Positions 40,317 through 51,914 of a stretch of 64,000 nucleotides of DNA are shown here, piece by piece. Source of the stretch: Arsenophonus sp052401645 (GTDB lineage: Bacteria; Pseudomonadota; Gammaproteobacteria; Enterobacterales; Enterobacteriaceae); contig CP198939.1 of assembly GCA_052401645.1 (NCBI GenBank), positions 62,001 through 126,000 on the forward strand. The letters are read 5' to 3'. A model generated the notes under the pieces. It was given only the letters and a program-made list of their open reading frames with translations, made no database searches and had not been told where the DNA came from. Within the stretch, counting starts at the first letter, position 1; the number at the start of each line of letters is the position of its first letter. A program made the position numbers and the translations under genes.

Positions 40317-41854
40317 TCAAGAATAATATTATGCAATTTATAAGTAATAGAATATTACTTTATTTAGTTTTTTTTTAAAAAGAAATCTAATATATATCTT
40401 ATATTTTTGTAAATATTTTTAATTAGAAAAACATCTATATTTTTTCGAAAATAGTACAAATCTTCAGTGTATTAAATGTTATTCAATACTATTATTAATA
40501 TATTCCTAATAAAATAATCCACTAATTATTTTATTAGGAATATATAATAGATGCTACTTAATTATTTATAATATCGATGATATTAAAAATATATTTTAAA
40601 AACTTATTTACTATTACGAAATTATTTTATGATTCATAAATAGTAAAAAAATCTTTTTCAAAATTTAATTTAATTGTAATAGATATTTATAAACTATTAA
40701 ATAGAATAAAAATTACTGTATTTATATTTCTAATTATTTAAAATTAATGTTATTAGAAATAAATTAAATTTTAATTATTAGTAATATATTTTACTATTCT
40801 ATTCTGATATAGAAATTAAATATTTTATATATACATTAATTCCTTTACTGAGGATATTTAAAATATAAAAAATACTTTAATTTATAAAAGTATTAACGTA
40901 GATATTCTTAATCATAAAAGTTTTTTAATTTCATAAATCTCAAAATTAAATTTATACGAATATAATTTAATATAAATTAAAAAGCTTATATATAATATCC
41001 GCTGTAAAACATTAAAGTAAGTAAATTAAAATGGAATAATATAAAAGTAAATATTCTACAGTCTGAAATAAATTTTATTAATAAAATTATAAGAGTAAAA
41101 TTCTAAGCCAAGCCTTTTAATTAGCAGAACATCAATAACGATTATTCGATTCATATCCATAAATATTAACGTTTTAATGATAAAGTTGAAATAAATAAAT
41201 ATAAAATCAAGTAAACTTATTACTATTAAAGTAGTTATATTAAATTAATAATAAAAAGATTTTAGTTAGATTAATAATAATTTATAAGTAGTTTTCAAAA
41301 AAAATAAGAAACATAATGAATTAATTCGCGTTTCTAATTACTAGAAATAATAATAATAAAACTATTTTTAAAACTAATAAAAATATAAATTCATAATGGA
41401 TTTAATTTAAGATTCAATATAAATACATTTATTAATGTAATTGATAATAGCAGATTATTTCCAAGTTAATTGATTTTAAAGATATAACTATTTAAATGAA
41501 TTGAAATGCTAAAAAATTATTAAGTTTTTTCTAATCTATTCTTATTCCATAATCTAAAAAATCATATTATGTTATAATAGAGAGGCAATCACAATAAGAT
41601 GTTAATATGTTTTGATGTCATATAAATACTATAACAATTGTTATTAAAATAACTAAAAAATGAAATAATTAAAGTTATTTAACATAATATTATGAACGAA
41701 CTAATATTGCATAGATTTTTATATATAAGAATATGATATATATCATTTTTAAAAATAATTAAGTTTTATAATTATAGTTATTCTTATTTATCTTAAGTAG
41801 AATTAGATAAATTAATAATAAAATCATAAAGCTTTTTAATTTGGAGATAGAAAA
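40317..41854. other. Non-coding stretch tig remnant to clpP
   Basis: About 1.5 kb with no gene. It holds a perfect 20-bp hairpin at 40499-40544 and a TATAAT at 41573-41578 about 280 bases before clpP, without a clear -35. No sigma-32 type CCCCAT element was seen ahead of clpP. Confidence 0.55.
40499..40544 (+). terminator. 20-bp hairpin downstream of tig remnant
   Basis: Arms 40499-40518 and 40525-40544 are exact reverse complements with a 6-nt loop (CCACTA). It lies 183 bases after the old tig stop. It may be the former tig terminator that has outlived its gene. No U-run follows. Confidence 0.45.
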
Positions 41855-42478
41855 ATGTTATATGATAATAATCAAGATAACTCTACACAGTTGATGCAAT
41901 TAATACCAGTAGTGATCGAACAGACATCACGAGGTGAGCGTTCTTATGATATTTTTTCTCGTTTACTTAAAGAAAGGATTATTTTCTTAACTGGTCAGAT
42001 AGAAGATTATATGGCGAATTTAGTAGTTGCTCAAATGTTGTTTTTAGAAGCCGAAAATCCTGATAAAGATATCCATCTTTATATTAATTCTCCTGGTGGA
42101 GTTGTTACTGCAGGTATGTCAATTTATGATACGATGCAATTTATTAAACCAGACGTTAGTACAATTTGTATGGGACAAGCTTGTTCAATGGGTGCTTTTT
42201 TGCTTACTGCTGGTGCTAAAGGAAAGCGTTATTGTTTATTTAATTCTCGTATAATGATTCATCAACCTTTAGGCGGTTTTCAAGGACAGGCGTCAGATAT
42301 TGAAATTCACGCTAAAGAAATTTTAAAAATAAAATTCCGCATGAATGAATTAATGGCTAAGCATACTGGTAAAAAAATAAAAGAAGTTGAAAGTGATACA
42401 GAAAGAGATCGTTTTTTATCTTCAGAAGAAGCGGTTAATTATGGTTTGGTAGATAAAATTTATATTAACCGCAATTAA
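41855..42478 (+). CDS. clpP: ATP-dependent Clp protease proteolytic subunit
   Basis: Serine peptidase that forms the 14-subunit chamber of ClpXP (and ClpAP). The 207 residues equal the E. coli precursor and include the short N-terminal propeptide. The catalytic triad is intact: S111 in GQACSMGAFLL, H136 in RIMIHQPLGG and D185 in ERDRFLS. TTGGAG sits eight to twelve bases before the ATG. It is followed after 121 bases by its partner clpX. An oddity is cysteine in place of the usual alanine just before the active serine, a conservative change. Confidence 0.97.
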   Translation: MLYDNNQDNSTQLMQLIPVVIEQTSRGERSYDIFSRLLKERIIFLTGQIEDYMANLVVAQMLFLEAENPDKDIHLYINSPGGVVTAGMSIYDTMQFIKPDVSTICMGQACSMGAFLLTAGAKGKRYCLFNSRIMIHQPLGGFQGQASDIEIHAKEILKIKFRMNELMAKHTGKKIKEVESDTERDRFLSSEEAVNYGLVDKIYINRN

Positions 42479-42599
42479 TTTCAAGCAAATATACTCTCCT
42501 AAGCCCAAAATAACTATATACATGATTAATTAGTAAAGATTTTTTATTACTTTCTTTATTAAAATTAGGGCGATAGTCAAAAAGAATGAGGTTATCTGA

Positions 42600-43892
42600 A
42601 TGATAGATAAACGCAAGGAAAGTTCAGGAAAATTGCTTTACTGCTCCTTCTGTGGAAAAAGTCAGCAAGAAGTTCGCAAATTAATCGCTGGTCCATCAGT
42701 TTATATCTGTGATGAATGTGTTGAACTTTGCAATGATATTATTCGAGAAGAGGTTAAGGAGATTGAACTACATCGTGAACAAAGCATATTACCTACACCT
42801 CATGAAATTCATAATCATCTTGATGATTATGTTATTGGTCAAGAGAATGCTAAGAAAGTATTAGCAGTAGCCGTTTATAATCATTATAAACGGCTACGTG
42901 ATATTTCTAACGAATGGATGAATGGAGAAGAGGTAGAATTAGGTAAAAGTAATATTTTACTTATTGGTCCGACAGGTAGTGGAAAAACATTATTGGCTGA
43001 AACTTTAGCTCGTTATTTAGATATACCATTTACTATGGTTGATGCCACAACATTAACAGAAGCTGGTTATGTTGGTGAGGATGTAGAAAATATTATTCAA
43101 AAACTTTTACAAAAATGCGATTATGATGTAGAGAAAGCACAGTGTGGTATAGTTTATATTGATGAAATAGATAAAATATCTCGTAAATCTGATAATCCAT
43201 CAATTACACGAGATGTTTCTGGAGAAGGTGTTCAACAAGCTTTACTCAAGCTTGTTGAAGGTACAATTGCTGCAGTACCGCCTCAAGGAGGGCGTAAGCA
43301 TCCACAACAAGAATTTTTGCATGTAGATACTTCTAAAATTCTATTTATTTGCGGTGGAGCATTCTCAGGCCTTGATAAAATAATCGGACAAAGATTAAAT
43401 ATATGTTCAAGTATCGGTTTTTCTGCTCAAGTAAAAAATAAATCTGAACTAGTAACCGAAGGTCAATTACTTTCTCGCGTTGAACCAGAAGATTTAATTA
43501 AATTTGGTTTGATACCTGAGTTTATTGGTCGATTACCTATCGTCGCTATATTAGACGAATTAAATGAAGATGCATTAATTCAAATTTTAAAAGAGCCAAA
43601 AAATGCATTAACTAAACAGTATAAATTACTTTTTGAACTAGAAGGTGTTAATTTAGAGTTTCGTGAGGAAGCATTGAAAGCAATTACTAAAAAAGCGATG
43701 ATTAAAAAAACAGGAGCACGTGGTTTACGTTCAATTGTTGAAAGCACTTTGTTAGAAATTATGTATGATTTACCTTCAATGAAGCATGTTAAAAAAGTAG
43801 TGATTGATGAAATGGTAGTTTCAGGTCAGTCAGAACCTTTGGTGATTTATAGTCAATCTGACATGCAAGTATCAGCTGAAAATAAATATTAA
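42600..43892 (+). CDS. clpX: ATP-dependent Clp protease ATP-binding subunit ClpX
   Basis: AAA+ unfoldase that recognises tagged substrates (such as ssrA-tagged proteins) and feeds them to ClpP. It has 430 residues (E. coli 424). The zinc-binding domain has C15, C18, C37 and C40. Walker A GPTGSGKT is at 123-130, the pore loop GYVG at 156-159, and Walker B IVYIDE at 184-189. The RKH-type loop (GRKHPQQEF), a ClpP-docking IGF-like loop (SIGFSA) and the sensor-2 GARGLRS also appear. GAGGTTA precedes the ATG. Confidence 0.97.
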   Translation: MIDKRKESSGKLLYCSFCGKSQQEVRKLIAGPSVYICDECVELCNDIIREEVKEIELHREQSILPTPHEIHNHLDDYVIGQENAKKVLAVAVYNHYKRLRDISNEWMNGEEVELGKSNILLIGPTGSGKTLLAETLARYLDIPFTMVDATTLTEAGYVGEDVENIIQKLLQKCDYDVEKAQCGIVYIDEIDKISRKSDNPSITRDVSGEGVQQALLKLVEGTIAAVPPQGGRKHPQQEFLHVDTSKILFICGGAFSGLDKIIGQRLNICSSIGFSAQVKNKSELVTEGQLLSRVEPEDLIKFGLIPEFIGRLPIVAILDELNEDALIQILKEPKNALTKQYKLLFELEGVNLEFREEALKAITKKAMIKKTGARGLRSIVESTLLEIMYDLPSMKHVKKVVIDEMVVSGQSEPLVIYSQSDMQVSAENKY

Positions 43893-43971
43893 CATTTTCT
43901 TGATTGAGTTGCGTTCATCATTCAAAATAAAGAAAATACTTTGTTTTATGTTTAAAGATAAATAAAAGCTA

Positions 43972-43998
43972 TTGAATATTAAAATATTATCCCCATAT
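43972..43998 (+). promoter_or_regulatory. Sigma-32 (heat-shock) promoter of lon
   Basis: TTGAAT at 43972-43977, a 13-bp spacer and CCCCATAT at 43991-43998 match the sigma-32 pattern (CTTGAA, 13-15 bp, CCCCAT-T). From memory the E. coli lon promoter has the same TTGAAT, the same 13-bp spacing and the same CCCCATAT. The CCCC run is remarkable in DNA this poor in C. The transcript would have a leader of about 155 bases before lon. Confidence 0.75.
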
Positions 43999-44161
43999 AA
44001 ACCTATATTTGAATTTAAAGATTTATATATAAAATAATAAAATATTAGATTTCTAATAAGAAATAAAATTCAAGTTGTTATTTAAACTAAAATATTCAAA
44101 AGAATATAAAACTTTTAAGGAAACCCTAAAAGTGGAATAAGCTAAACGAAGAGAGAAGATT

Positions 44162-46531
44162 ATGAATCTTGAGCGTTCTGAACGCATTAAAATTCCCGTA
44201 CTACCTCTGCGTGATGTTGTGGTTTATCCATATATGGTAATCCCATTATTTGTTGGTCGCGAGAAATCCATTCACTGTCTTGAAGCCGCAATGGATCATA
44301 ATAAACACGTTATGTTGGTAGCTCAGAGAGAAGCATCTACTGATGAGCCTAGTGTGCACGATCTTTTTTCTGTAGGAACAGTCGCATCAGTTTTACAGAT
44401 GCTAAAACTACCAGATGGTACAGTTAAGGTACTAGTTGAAGGATTGAGACGTGCAAAAATTACAAATTTAACAGATAATGGCGAATATTTCATAGCTGAA
44501 GCTGAATATTTTAGCTCTCCGGCTCTTGATGAAAAAGAGCAGGAAGTCCTTAATAGGACAACAATTAATCAATTCGAAGGCTATATTAAACTGAATAAAA
44601 AAATTCCGCCAGAAGTATTAACATCATTACACGCTATCGAGCAATCAGCTAAATTAGCTGATACAATTGCTTCCCATATGCCATTAAAATTAGTTGATAA
44701 ACAACGCGTATTAGAAATGGTCGATTTAGTTGAACGTCTTGAATATTTAATAGTAATGATGGAATCTGAAATTGATTTACTCCAAGTTGAAAAACGTATC
44801 CGAAATCGCGTTAAAAAACAAATGGAAAAAAGTCAACGTGAATACTATTTAAATGAGCAAATGAAAGCTATCCAAAAAGAGTTAGGTGATATGGAAGATT
44901 TGCCTGATGAATATGAGATATTTAAACGTAAAATAGAAGAAGTTAAAATGCCAAAGGAAGCCAAGCAAAAAGTCGAAGCAGAATTACAAAAGATGAAAAT
45001 GATGTCATCTATGTCTGCTGAAGCGACAGTTTTACGAAGCTATATTGATTGGATGGTGCAAGTCCCTTGGGAGACTCGTAGTAAAATTAAAAAAAATTTA
45101 TTTAAAGCTCAAGAAACACTCGACAAAGATCATTATGGTTTAGAGCGAGTTAAAGAACGTATTCTAGAGTATTTAGCTGTACAAAGTCGTGTTAGCAAAA
45201 TTAAAGGTCCAATTTTATGTTTAGTTGGACCACCTGGTGTTGGTAAGACATCATTAGGTCAATCGATTGCTAAAGCAACAGGGCGTAAATATATTCGTAT
45301 GGCACTAGGTGGTGTACGTGATGAAGCAGAAATTCGTGGACATAGACGAACTTATATTGGTTCCATGCCTGGAAAAGTAATTCAAAAGATGGCGAAAATA
45401 TCTGTTAAAAACCCATTATTTTTATTAGATGAAATTGATAAAATCTCATCTGATATTCGTGGTGATCCAGCATCAGCTTTACTTGAAGTACTTGATCCAG
45501 AACAAAATATTTCATTTAATGATCATTATTTAGAAGTTGATTATGATCTATCTAATGTTATGTTCGTTGCAACATCAAACTCAATGAATATTCCAGCGCC
45601 ATTATTAGATCGAATGGAAGTTATTCGATTATCTGGTTATACAGAAGATGAAAAACTTAATATTGCCAAAAAACATTTATTATCTAAACAAATTCAACGA
45701 AATGCTCTTAAAAAAGGTGAACTTACAATTGACGATAGCGCAATTATTGACATTATTCGTTATTATACTCGTGAGGCTGGTGTCAGAGGTTTAGAACGTG
45801 AAATTTCTAAATTATGTCGTAAAACAGTAAAAGCATTATTGATGGATAAGTTAGTGAAACACATATTCATTAATAATAAGAATTTAAAAGATTATCTTGG
45901 TGTACGTAAAATCGATTACGGTCGTGCAAATACTGTAAATCGTATTGGTCAAGTAACTGGTTTAGCTTGGACAGAAGTTGGTGGAGATTTATTAACTATT
46001 GAAACTGCTTGTGTACCAGGAAAAGGTAAACTTACTTATACTGGATCATTAGGTGAAGTTATGCAAGAATCAATTCAAACTGCATTAACTGCTGTAAGAG
46101 CACGTGCAGAAAAATTAGGCATTAAAGCTGATTTTTATGAAAAACGTGATATACATGTTCATGTGCCTGAAGGGGCAACACCGAAAGATGGCCCTAGTGC
46201 AGGAATTGCAATGTGCACAGCATTAGTTTCTTGCTTGACGGATAATTTTGTACGAGCAAATGTAGCAATGACAGGTGAAATAACATTAAGAGGATTAGTA
46301 TTACCTATTGGTGGTTTAAAAGAAAAATTATTAGCTGCTCATCGTGGTGGAATAAAAATTGTTCTAATTCCTGATGAAAATCGTCGTGATTTAGAAGAAA
46401 TACCTCAAAATATTATCACAGATTTAAAGATTTATCCTGTAAAGACTGTTGAAGAGGTTTTTTCTATTGCATTACAAAAACCACCTTTCGAAATAGAAAT
46501 AGTGACTGAAAATACTCTTGATACGCATTAA
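44162..46531 (+). CDS. lon: ATP-dependent protease Lon
   Basis: Cytosolic AAA+ protease that degrades misfolded and certain regulatory proteins. The 789 residues compare with 784 in E. coli, and residue numbers coincide over most of the protein. The N-terminal substrate-binding domain begins IPVLPLRDVVVYP. A coiled-coil region follows (about 200-290), then Walker A GPPGVGKT at 356-363 and Walker B LFLLDEIDK near 419-427. The serine-lysine dyad is S679 in PKDGPSAGI and K722 in GGLKEKLLAA. GAGAGAAG precedes the ATG. It lies 269 bases after clpX and has its own heat-shock type promoter. In E. coli hupB follows, and it is missing here. Confidence 0.98.
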   Translation: MNLERSERIKIPVLPLRDVVVYPYMVIPLFVGREKSIHCLEAAMDHNKHVMLVAQREASTDEPSVHDLFSVGTVASVLQMLKLPDGTVKVLVEGLRRAKITNLTDNGEYFIAEAEYFSSPALDEKEQEVLNRTTINQFEGYIKLNKKIPPEVLTSLHAIEQSAKLADTIASHMPLKLVDKQRVLEMVDLVERLEYLIVMMESEIDLLQVEKRIRNRVKKQMEKSQREYYLNEQMKAIQKELGDMEDLPDEYEIFKRKIEEVKMPKEAKQKVEAELQKMKMMSSMSAEATVLRSYIDWMVQVPWETRSKIKKNLFKAQETLDKDHYGLERVKERILEYLAVQSRVSKIKGPILCLVGPPGVGKTSLGQSIAKATGRKYIRMALGGVRDEAEIRGHRRTYIGSMPGKVIQKMAKISVKNPLFLLDEIDKISSDIRGDPASALLEVLDPEQNISFNDHYLEVDYDLSNVMFVATSNSMNIPAPLLDRMEVIRLSGYTEDEKLNIAKKHLLSKQIQRNALKKGELTIDDSAIIDIIRYYTREAGVRGLEREISKLCRKTVKALLMDKLVKHIFINNKNLKDYLGVRKIDYGRANTVNRIGQVTGLAWTEVGGDLLTIETACVPGKGKLTYTGSLGEVMQESIQTALTAVRARAEKLGIKADFYEKRDIHVHVPEGATPKDGPSAGIAMCTALVSCLTDNFVRANVAMTGEITLRGLVLPIGGLKEKLLAAHRGGIKIVLIPDENRRDLEEIPQNIITDLKIYPVKTVEEVFSIALQKPPFEIEIVTENTLDTH

Positions 46532-48366
46532 TATAAATATCAAATAATATGTAACTGATGGATTTGAATAACCTATTAGTTTCAATTTTTTATTTATTAA
46601 AGTGATTTAAATAATAAATATAATTATTCATTATGATGAATTTATATCTATTTCTTTATTTTTTTTAAATAAATTAATATTATAACTACAACTTTTCATT
46701 AAGTATAAAATGATAATATATTCATTTAATTTATAATTAATAATTATTTAAGATAGATAATATAGCTATGTAAAATGAAATTTATTTTAAAAAATATAAA
46801 CTCTAAAAAAAAGTCAATAAAATATTTATTAAGTAGATTTTATATAAAGTTAATATTGAGTTATCAAAAAAAACAACTATTCTCATTAGTAAAATTATGT
46901 AACAATCCTATTTTTTAGTTTTGATTTAATTTTTAAAGGTTTAATATAAGTAAATATATTTTAAAATTAATATATGATATAATTTAATATATAAAAATAA
47001 AATATTTATTTTATATTTGGGTAAATAGAGTAAGTTTTTAAAATAAATTATATCTTAGTTAACATTATTTATATAACTTTGTGATTTAGAAGAGAAATGA
47101 TATAGCTTTTATCTAAATTGATAATAATAAATTTCTATTAAAAATCTATATTAATTAACATATTTTTATTTTTTAAAATTTATTAATTTTATTTCTTTAA
47201 ATATGATATAAATAATAATTAATTTATTATTCTTTTATTAAAGAATATAGGTTTAATATAAGTTAATTTGATTAAAAAATTATAATAATGTTAATAAAAT
47301 ATTATTGTTAATTCATTTAATATTATTTAAGTTTATTTGCAATAAAAATTGCTAATATTTTCTTATTTTATAAGAAAATAAATATAATTCAACTATATTA
47401 AGTTATAGATAATATAATTAATTAATGTCTAATATAAAATTATCATATCAGTCAAAGGATTTTAGGTCTAAAATTAATACTAGTTCTCTATAAATCTTAT
47501 AAATTTAACATTGATATCAATAAAATAATATTTATTATATTAATTAAAACTTTAATACTTTTATTATTATTTTTCTTGTTGTTATGCAATCAATTAATTA
47601 CGTAAAGTTTATATAAAAGCTTGATGTGATCACTTAATTATCATATCAAAATTTTTAGATTAAATATAAGAAATAATTATTGGTATAGAAATAATAGTGA
47701 TAAATTATATAAAAAATAAGTTATAAAAATTAATAATCATAATCTATTTAATGTTACTAAAATTTTAGTAAAGTAATATATAGAAAATTCTGGAAAAACA
47801 TTAATCCAAATAATAAATAAGTTTTCCTTGTTTAATATGATTTAATATTATAAGTTTCATATAAATTACTAACATATATTTATCCTATATTCCAGATAAA
47901 ATTTTTAGTAAAATATTTTTTATTTTTAAATTAATTATAAATAATATGTTAAATGTAATTTGAGTACGTTTTTTTCAAAAAAATAATCATTATTTTTTAA
48001 AATAAATTTAAAATATGAATAAATAATTATTTATATTTTACAAATTTTATAATTCAAAATTAAATAACTATAACTTATATATAATTCTTAAATTGATTTA
48101 ATCATAGAATAAATAAGATAATTAAAACATTTATTGCAAATTTATCAATTTTCAAATTAAAAATGATTAAAGTTTAAAAGATACTCTTCAAAATAAAAAA
48201 AGAAAATATAAGAAATATTATATATTACTAAACGAATAAACTAAAATTAAATAAATTATTTAAATAATATATAATTAAATCAATCATAAAATTATTAGAT
48301 TTTTTAAAATTAAATATCATTTTATAGACCTATTTATTTTAATTAAAAGCGGAGAACAATATTCTT
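46532..48366. other. Non-coding stretch lon to ppiD
   Basis: About 1.8 kb. hupB (HU-beta) sits here in E. coli. I looked for its conserved phrases (around GFGTF and RTGRNPQTG) and found nothing readable. No other feature was identified. Confidence 0.55.
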
Positions 48367-50241
48367 ATGTTAGAAAGGTTACATGTTTTAGCAAATAGTA
48401 TTATACTAAAAATAGTATTTATTATTATTATTTTATCTTTTGTGCTTACTAGTATAAATACTTATTTGATAAATGGTTCAAGTAATAATGTTGTGAAGGT
48501 AAATGGGACAAAAATTAGTCAAGTTCAATTACAACAAGCATTTCAGCAAGAAAAACAAGTATTAGCAGAACAATTAGGTAATAAATTATCTAAAATTACG
48601 AGCAATAAAGAAGGTGTAAAAATGTTGCGCCGTAAAGCTTTAGATCGTTTAATTGAAATAACATTACTTAATCAATACTCAAACAAATTGGGTTTGATTG
48701 CCACTGATAATCAAATAAAACAGAATATCTATAACATGCCGATTTTTCAAAAAAATAAACATTTTGATAATGATAAATATCAGTCTATTTTATCTCAATA
48801 TAATATTAATGCTAATGATTTCGCTGAAGAAATACGACAAAATTTGATTAATAGACAACTTACTAAAATATACATTATGGATGAATTTGCTTTACCTGAA
48901 GAAGTTAATGATTATGCTCAATTACTTTTAGAAAAGCGTGAAGTAAAGATTGCAACTTTATCAATCACTAATTATTTGTCTAAACAAAAAGTAAAAAATA
49001 ATGAGTTGAATGATTACTATAATACGTATAAAAAAAGTTTTATTTTACCAGAACAGGTACAGATTAGTTATATTAAATTAGACGCAATTTCTAATCATAA
49101 AAATATAATAGTTAGAGATGAAGAATTAGAAAATTATTATAAGAAAAATATAAGTAATTTTACTAAGCCAATAAAAAAACATTACAGCATGATAGAATTG
49201 GCAACAAAAGAAGAAGCAGACTTGGTACTTAAAGCTTTAATTAATGGAGCTGAATTTAAAAAATTAGTCAATGAAAAATCTATAGATAAATTTAGTTCAA
49301 AAAACCATGGAGATATTGGTTGGATGGAAATAGCTTCAACTCCAAATGAGATTATTTCTGCTAATTTAACTAAAAAAGGACAGATTTCTAATGTAATAAA
49401 ATCAGATACTAGTTATATTATATTTCGTCTTGATGATATTAAGCCTGAGATAGTAAGATCATTTGAATCAGTTAAAGATGAAATTTTAAATTTATTAAGA
49501 TATGAAAAATCAATAAATCAATTTTATTCAATGCAACAAATTGCAAGTCGTGCAGCAATTGATGATAACAAATCTTTAACAACTGTTGAAAAAGTCACTG
49601 GTATTAAAGCGATAAAAACAGGTTGGTTTAGTCGTAATAATCTTCCTGAAGAAATAAGTTTTGATAAACTAGGTGATACTATTTTTAATGGTAATTTATT
49701 AGATAAAAATGGTCCAACAGGTATTAATTCAAAAATTATTAATATCGAAGGTAATGTTGCATTTATTATTCGAGTTGAAAAATATAAACCAGAAATAATG
49801 CAGGAATTTGATGATGTAAAAGGAAAAGTAACTGAATTAGTAAAGATTAAAAATGCTAAAAATGAGATGGAAATAGATTGTAATAAATTACTTATTGCAT
49901 TAAAAGATGGAGTAAGCGAAATTGTTTTAAAGAAAAAAGGTATTAATTTTAGTAATTCAAAGATTATTGGTCGCTTTGGAGAAAATAGTTTATTAGCTGA
50001 ACAGATTTTTCAAATGAAAATTCCTAAAGAAAATAAATCGACTTATATGAGAACTAAAGATGATAGAGATAACTTAATTATTATTAAATTAATTAAAGTT
50101 AGTCAAGAACAAGTTGATGAAGATAAATTAAATATTTTCTCAAAACGTTATAAAATAATATTAGGTAATGTGATGATGGAATCATTAATGTCAAACTTAC
50201 GTAATAATGCTAAAATTGATTTAATCGGTAGTATCGAATAG
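48367..50241 (+). CDS. ppiD: Periplasmic folding chaperone PpiD
   Basis: Membrane-anchored periplasmic chaperone associated with the SecYEG exit, helping newly exported proteins. It has 624 residues (E. coli 623). One membrane anchor at about 11-34, a SurA-like N-terminal chaperone region, a parvulin-like domain at about 272-357 (HYSMIELATKEEAD through VIKSDTSYIIFRLDDI) and a long C-terminal region ending EALMSNLR-like (ESLMSNLRNNAKIDLIG) are visible. In E. coli the parvulin domain lacks isomerase activity, and this one is probably the same. The Shine-Dalgarno GCGGAGA lies 11-12 bases before the ATG, slightly far. It stands alone, with 1.8 kb and 4.8 kb of empty DNA around it. Confidence 0.95.
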   Translation: MLERLHVLANSIILKIVFIIIILSFVLTSINTYLINGSSNNVVKVNGTKISQVQLQQAFQQEKQVLAEQLGNKLSKITSNKEGVKMLRRKALDRLIEITLLNQYSNKLGLIATDNQIKQNIYNMPIFQKNKHFDNDKYQSILSQYNINANDFAEEIRQNLINRQLTKIYIMDEFALPEEVNDYAQLLLEKREVKIATLSITNYLSKQKVKNNELNDYYNTYKKSFILPEQVQISYIKLDAISNHKNIIVRDEELENYYKKNISNFTKPIKKHYSMIELATKEEADLVLKALINGAEFKKLVNEKSIDKFSSKNHGDIGWMEIASTPNEIISANLTKKGQISNVIKSDTSYIIFRLDDIKPEIVRSFESVKDEILNLLRYEKSINQFYSMQQIASRAAIDDNKSLTTVEKVTGIKAIKTGWFSRNNLPEEISFDKLGDTIFNGNLLDKNGPTGINSKIINIEGNVAFIIRVEKYKPEIMQEFDDVKGKVTELVKIKNAKNEMEIDCNKLLIALKDGVSEIVLKKKGINFSNSKIIGRFGENSLLAEQIFQMKIPKENKSTYMRTKDDRDNLIIIKLIKVSQEQVDEDKLNIFSKRYKIILGNVMMESLMSNLRNNAKIDLIGSIE

Positions 50242-51884
50242 TATATTGATTAATTTATGTAAATAGACAATTTATAAATTAAATTCTATAATTTTCTATT
50301 TTTTTTATTTTATTATTTTAATTAATATGATATTTAATATCATTAAAATGATTTAAAAGTTTGTTTCTATATAAAAAAATACATAAACTCATAATATTAC
50401 AAAAGTATATAAAACATATAAATAATATAAATATTTATTTTTAATATTTGTTATTAAACATCATTTAACTGATCAATAAAAATTTTATTAAATCTTAAAT
50501 AATATTAAAAATGATAAATATAATTGAAATTTTGATTTTTATATTCTATGTAAAACTTACTTTAATATAGATATAATTAAATAAAAATATAAAATAATTA
50601 GTTATAAAATATGACTTTAAATTAATTATTTATAAATCAAATTATTAATTTCTACTTGATTAATATTAATATTAATATTAATTTTTGTATCTAAAATAAA
50701 ATATTGAAAAAATAAATAAAAATTTATTTAAAATAAAAATATAGATTTTTTAAAAAAAACTTATTAATTAAAGTTAATAAAATATATTAAGAATTTTTTG
50801 ATACTCATTATAAAAAGAAGAGAATTAAATCATTAATGTAAAAAAATAAAACTTGATATAATAATATAAGTTTTATTTATTATTTATTTATACATATATC
50901 TATAACGCTACTAAATATGTGTAATTCATTTAAGTTAAAAAATATTAAATATAATTTTTTTGCATATATAATATTTATTAAAATAAACTTTTAAATTGCT
51001 AATTTAGGTATAAAGTATAGCTAATATATTATTAATAAATATAAACTAATTATTTTTATAAAAATATAACTTTCTATTTTATAGAAAATACAATAATTGT
51101 TAATAGCAAATTACTAGCTAAGTATTAGCTTTATTTAGTTAAGTAAATTTATTTTAAAAATGTTTAAATTCACTTGAATAAACGGTTTAATTAAGAGCTT
51201 TAAATAACTTATCAATATGAATAATAACAATAAAAATATTTTAGAAAGTAATTATAATTATTTAAAAACTTAAACTTAACTATTATAAATAGTTGCAAAT
51301 TAAAATATTAATAGTAAATATTATTCAATAATTTAACATAAAATGTTTTATATATGTTCTAATATTAAAATGTTCATATATCTTAATTAGTAATTATATA
51401 AATGATATTGATATAAAATGAACTAAAATTATATAATAAATTTATTATATTTTATACTATAAAATAGTGTATATTTTCGCTATTACTAAATAACGCTTTT
51501 TTTGTAAGAATAATATTATTAATAAAGTACAATTTTATTGTAAATGATATAGTATATTATTACTATTTTTTTGAAGACTAATTTAGATATTATATTTTAT
51601 AAATATATAGATTAGTTAAATAATTCACTTTATTTTTTATTTTTTTAATACTATGAGACTAAGATATTTATTATTAAATAATAAAAGTAAGATTATTAAT
51701 TGTATAAACGCTTTATTTTTTAAATATAGTTTTTCTTTTAGGTAATAGTTATCATTAAGATTTAAAATTAGTATTTGTTTAATTAAAGTATTTTTTTAAA
51801 ATAAAATTTATTTAATCTATTTGTGAGATTAAAACTATTTAATTATTTAAAATAAAATATTTAACTTTATTAAAGTTAGTATTT

Positions 51885-51914
51885 TTTACTATATCCATAG
51901 TTGGATATAGTAAA
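51885..51914. repeat. 13-bp hairpin with tetraloop
   Basis: TTTACTATATCCA (51885-51897) and TGGATATAGTAAA (51902-51914) are exact reverse complements with the loop TAGT. It contains three G/C pairs, more than nearby hairpins. It could be an orphan terminator. Confidence 0.5.

Noticed and set aside
41101..41160. tRNA-like segment with TTCGATTC
   Set aside because: The bases around the putative T-loop do not form a stem and no acceptor or anticodon arm can be built.
46532..48366. hupB remnant
   Set aside because: No readable match to the conserved HU phrases in any frame, so position alone does not justify a pseudogene call.
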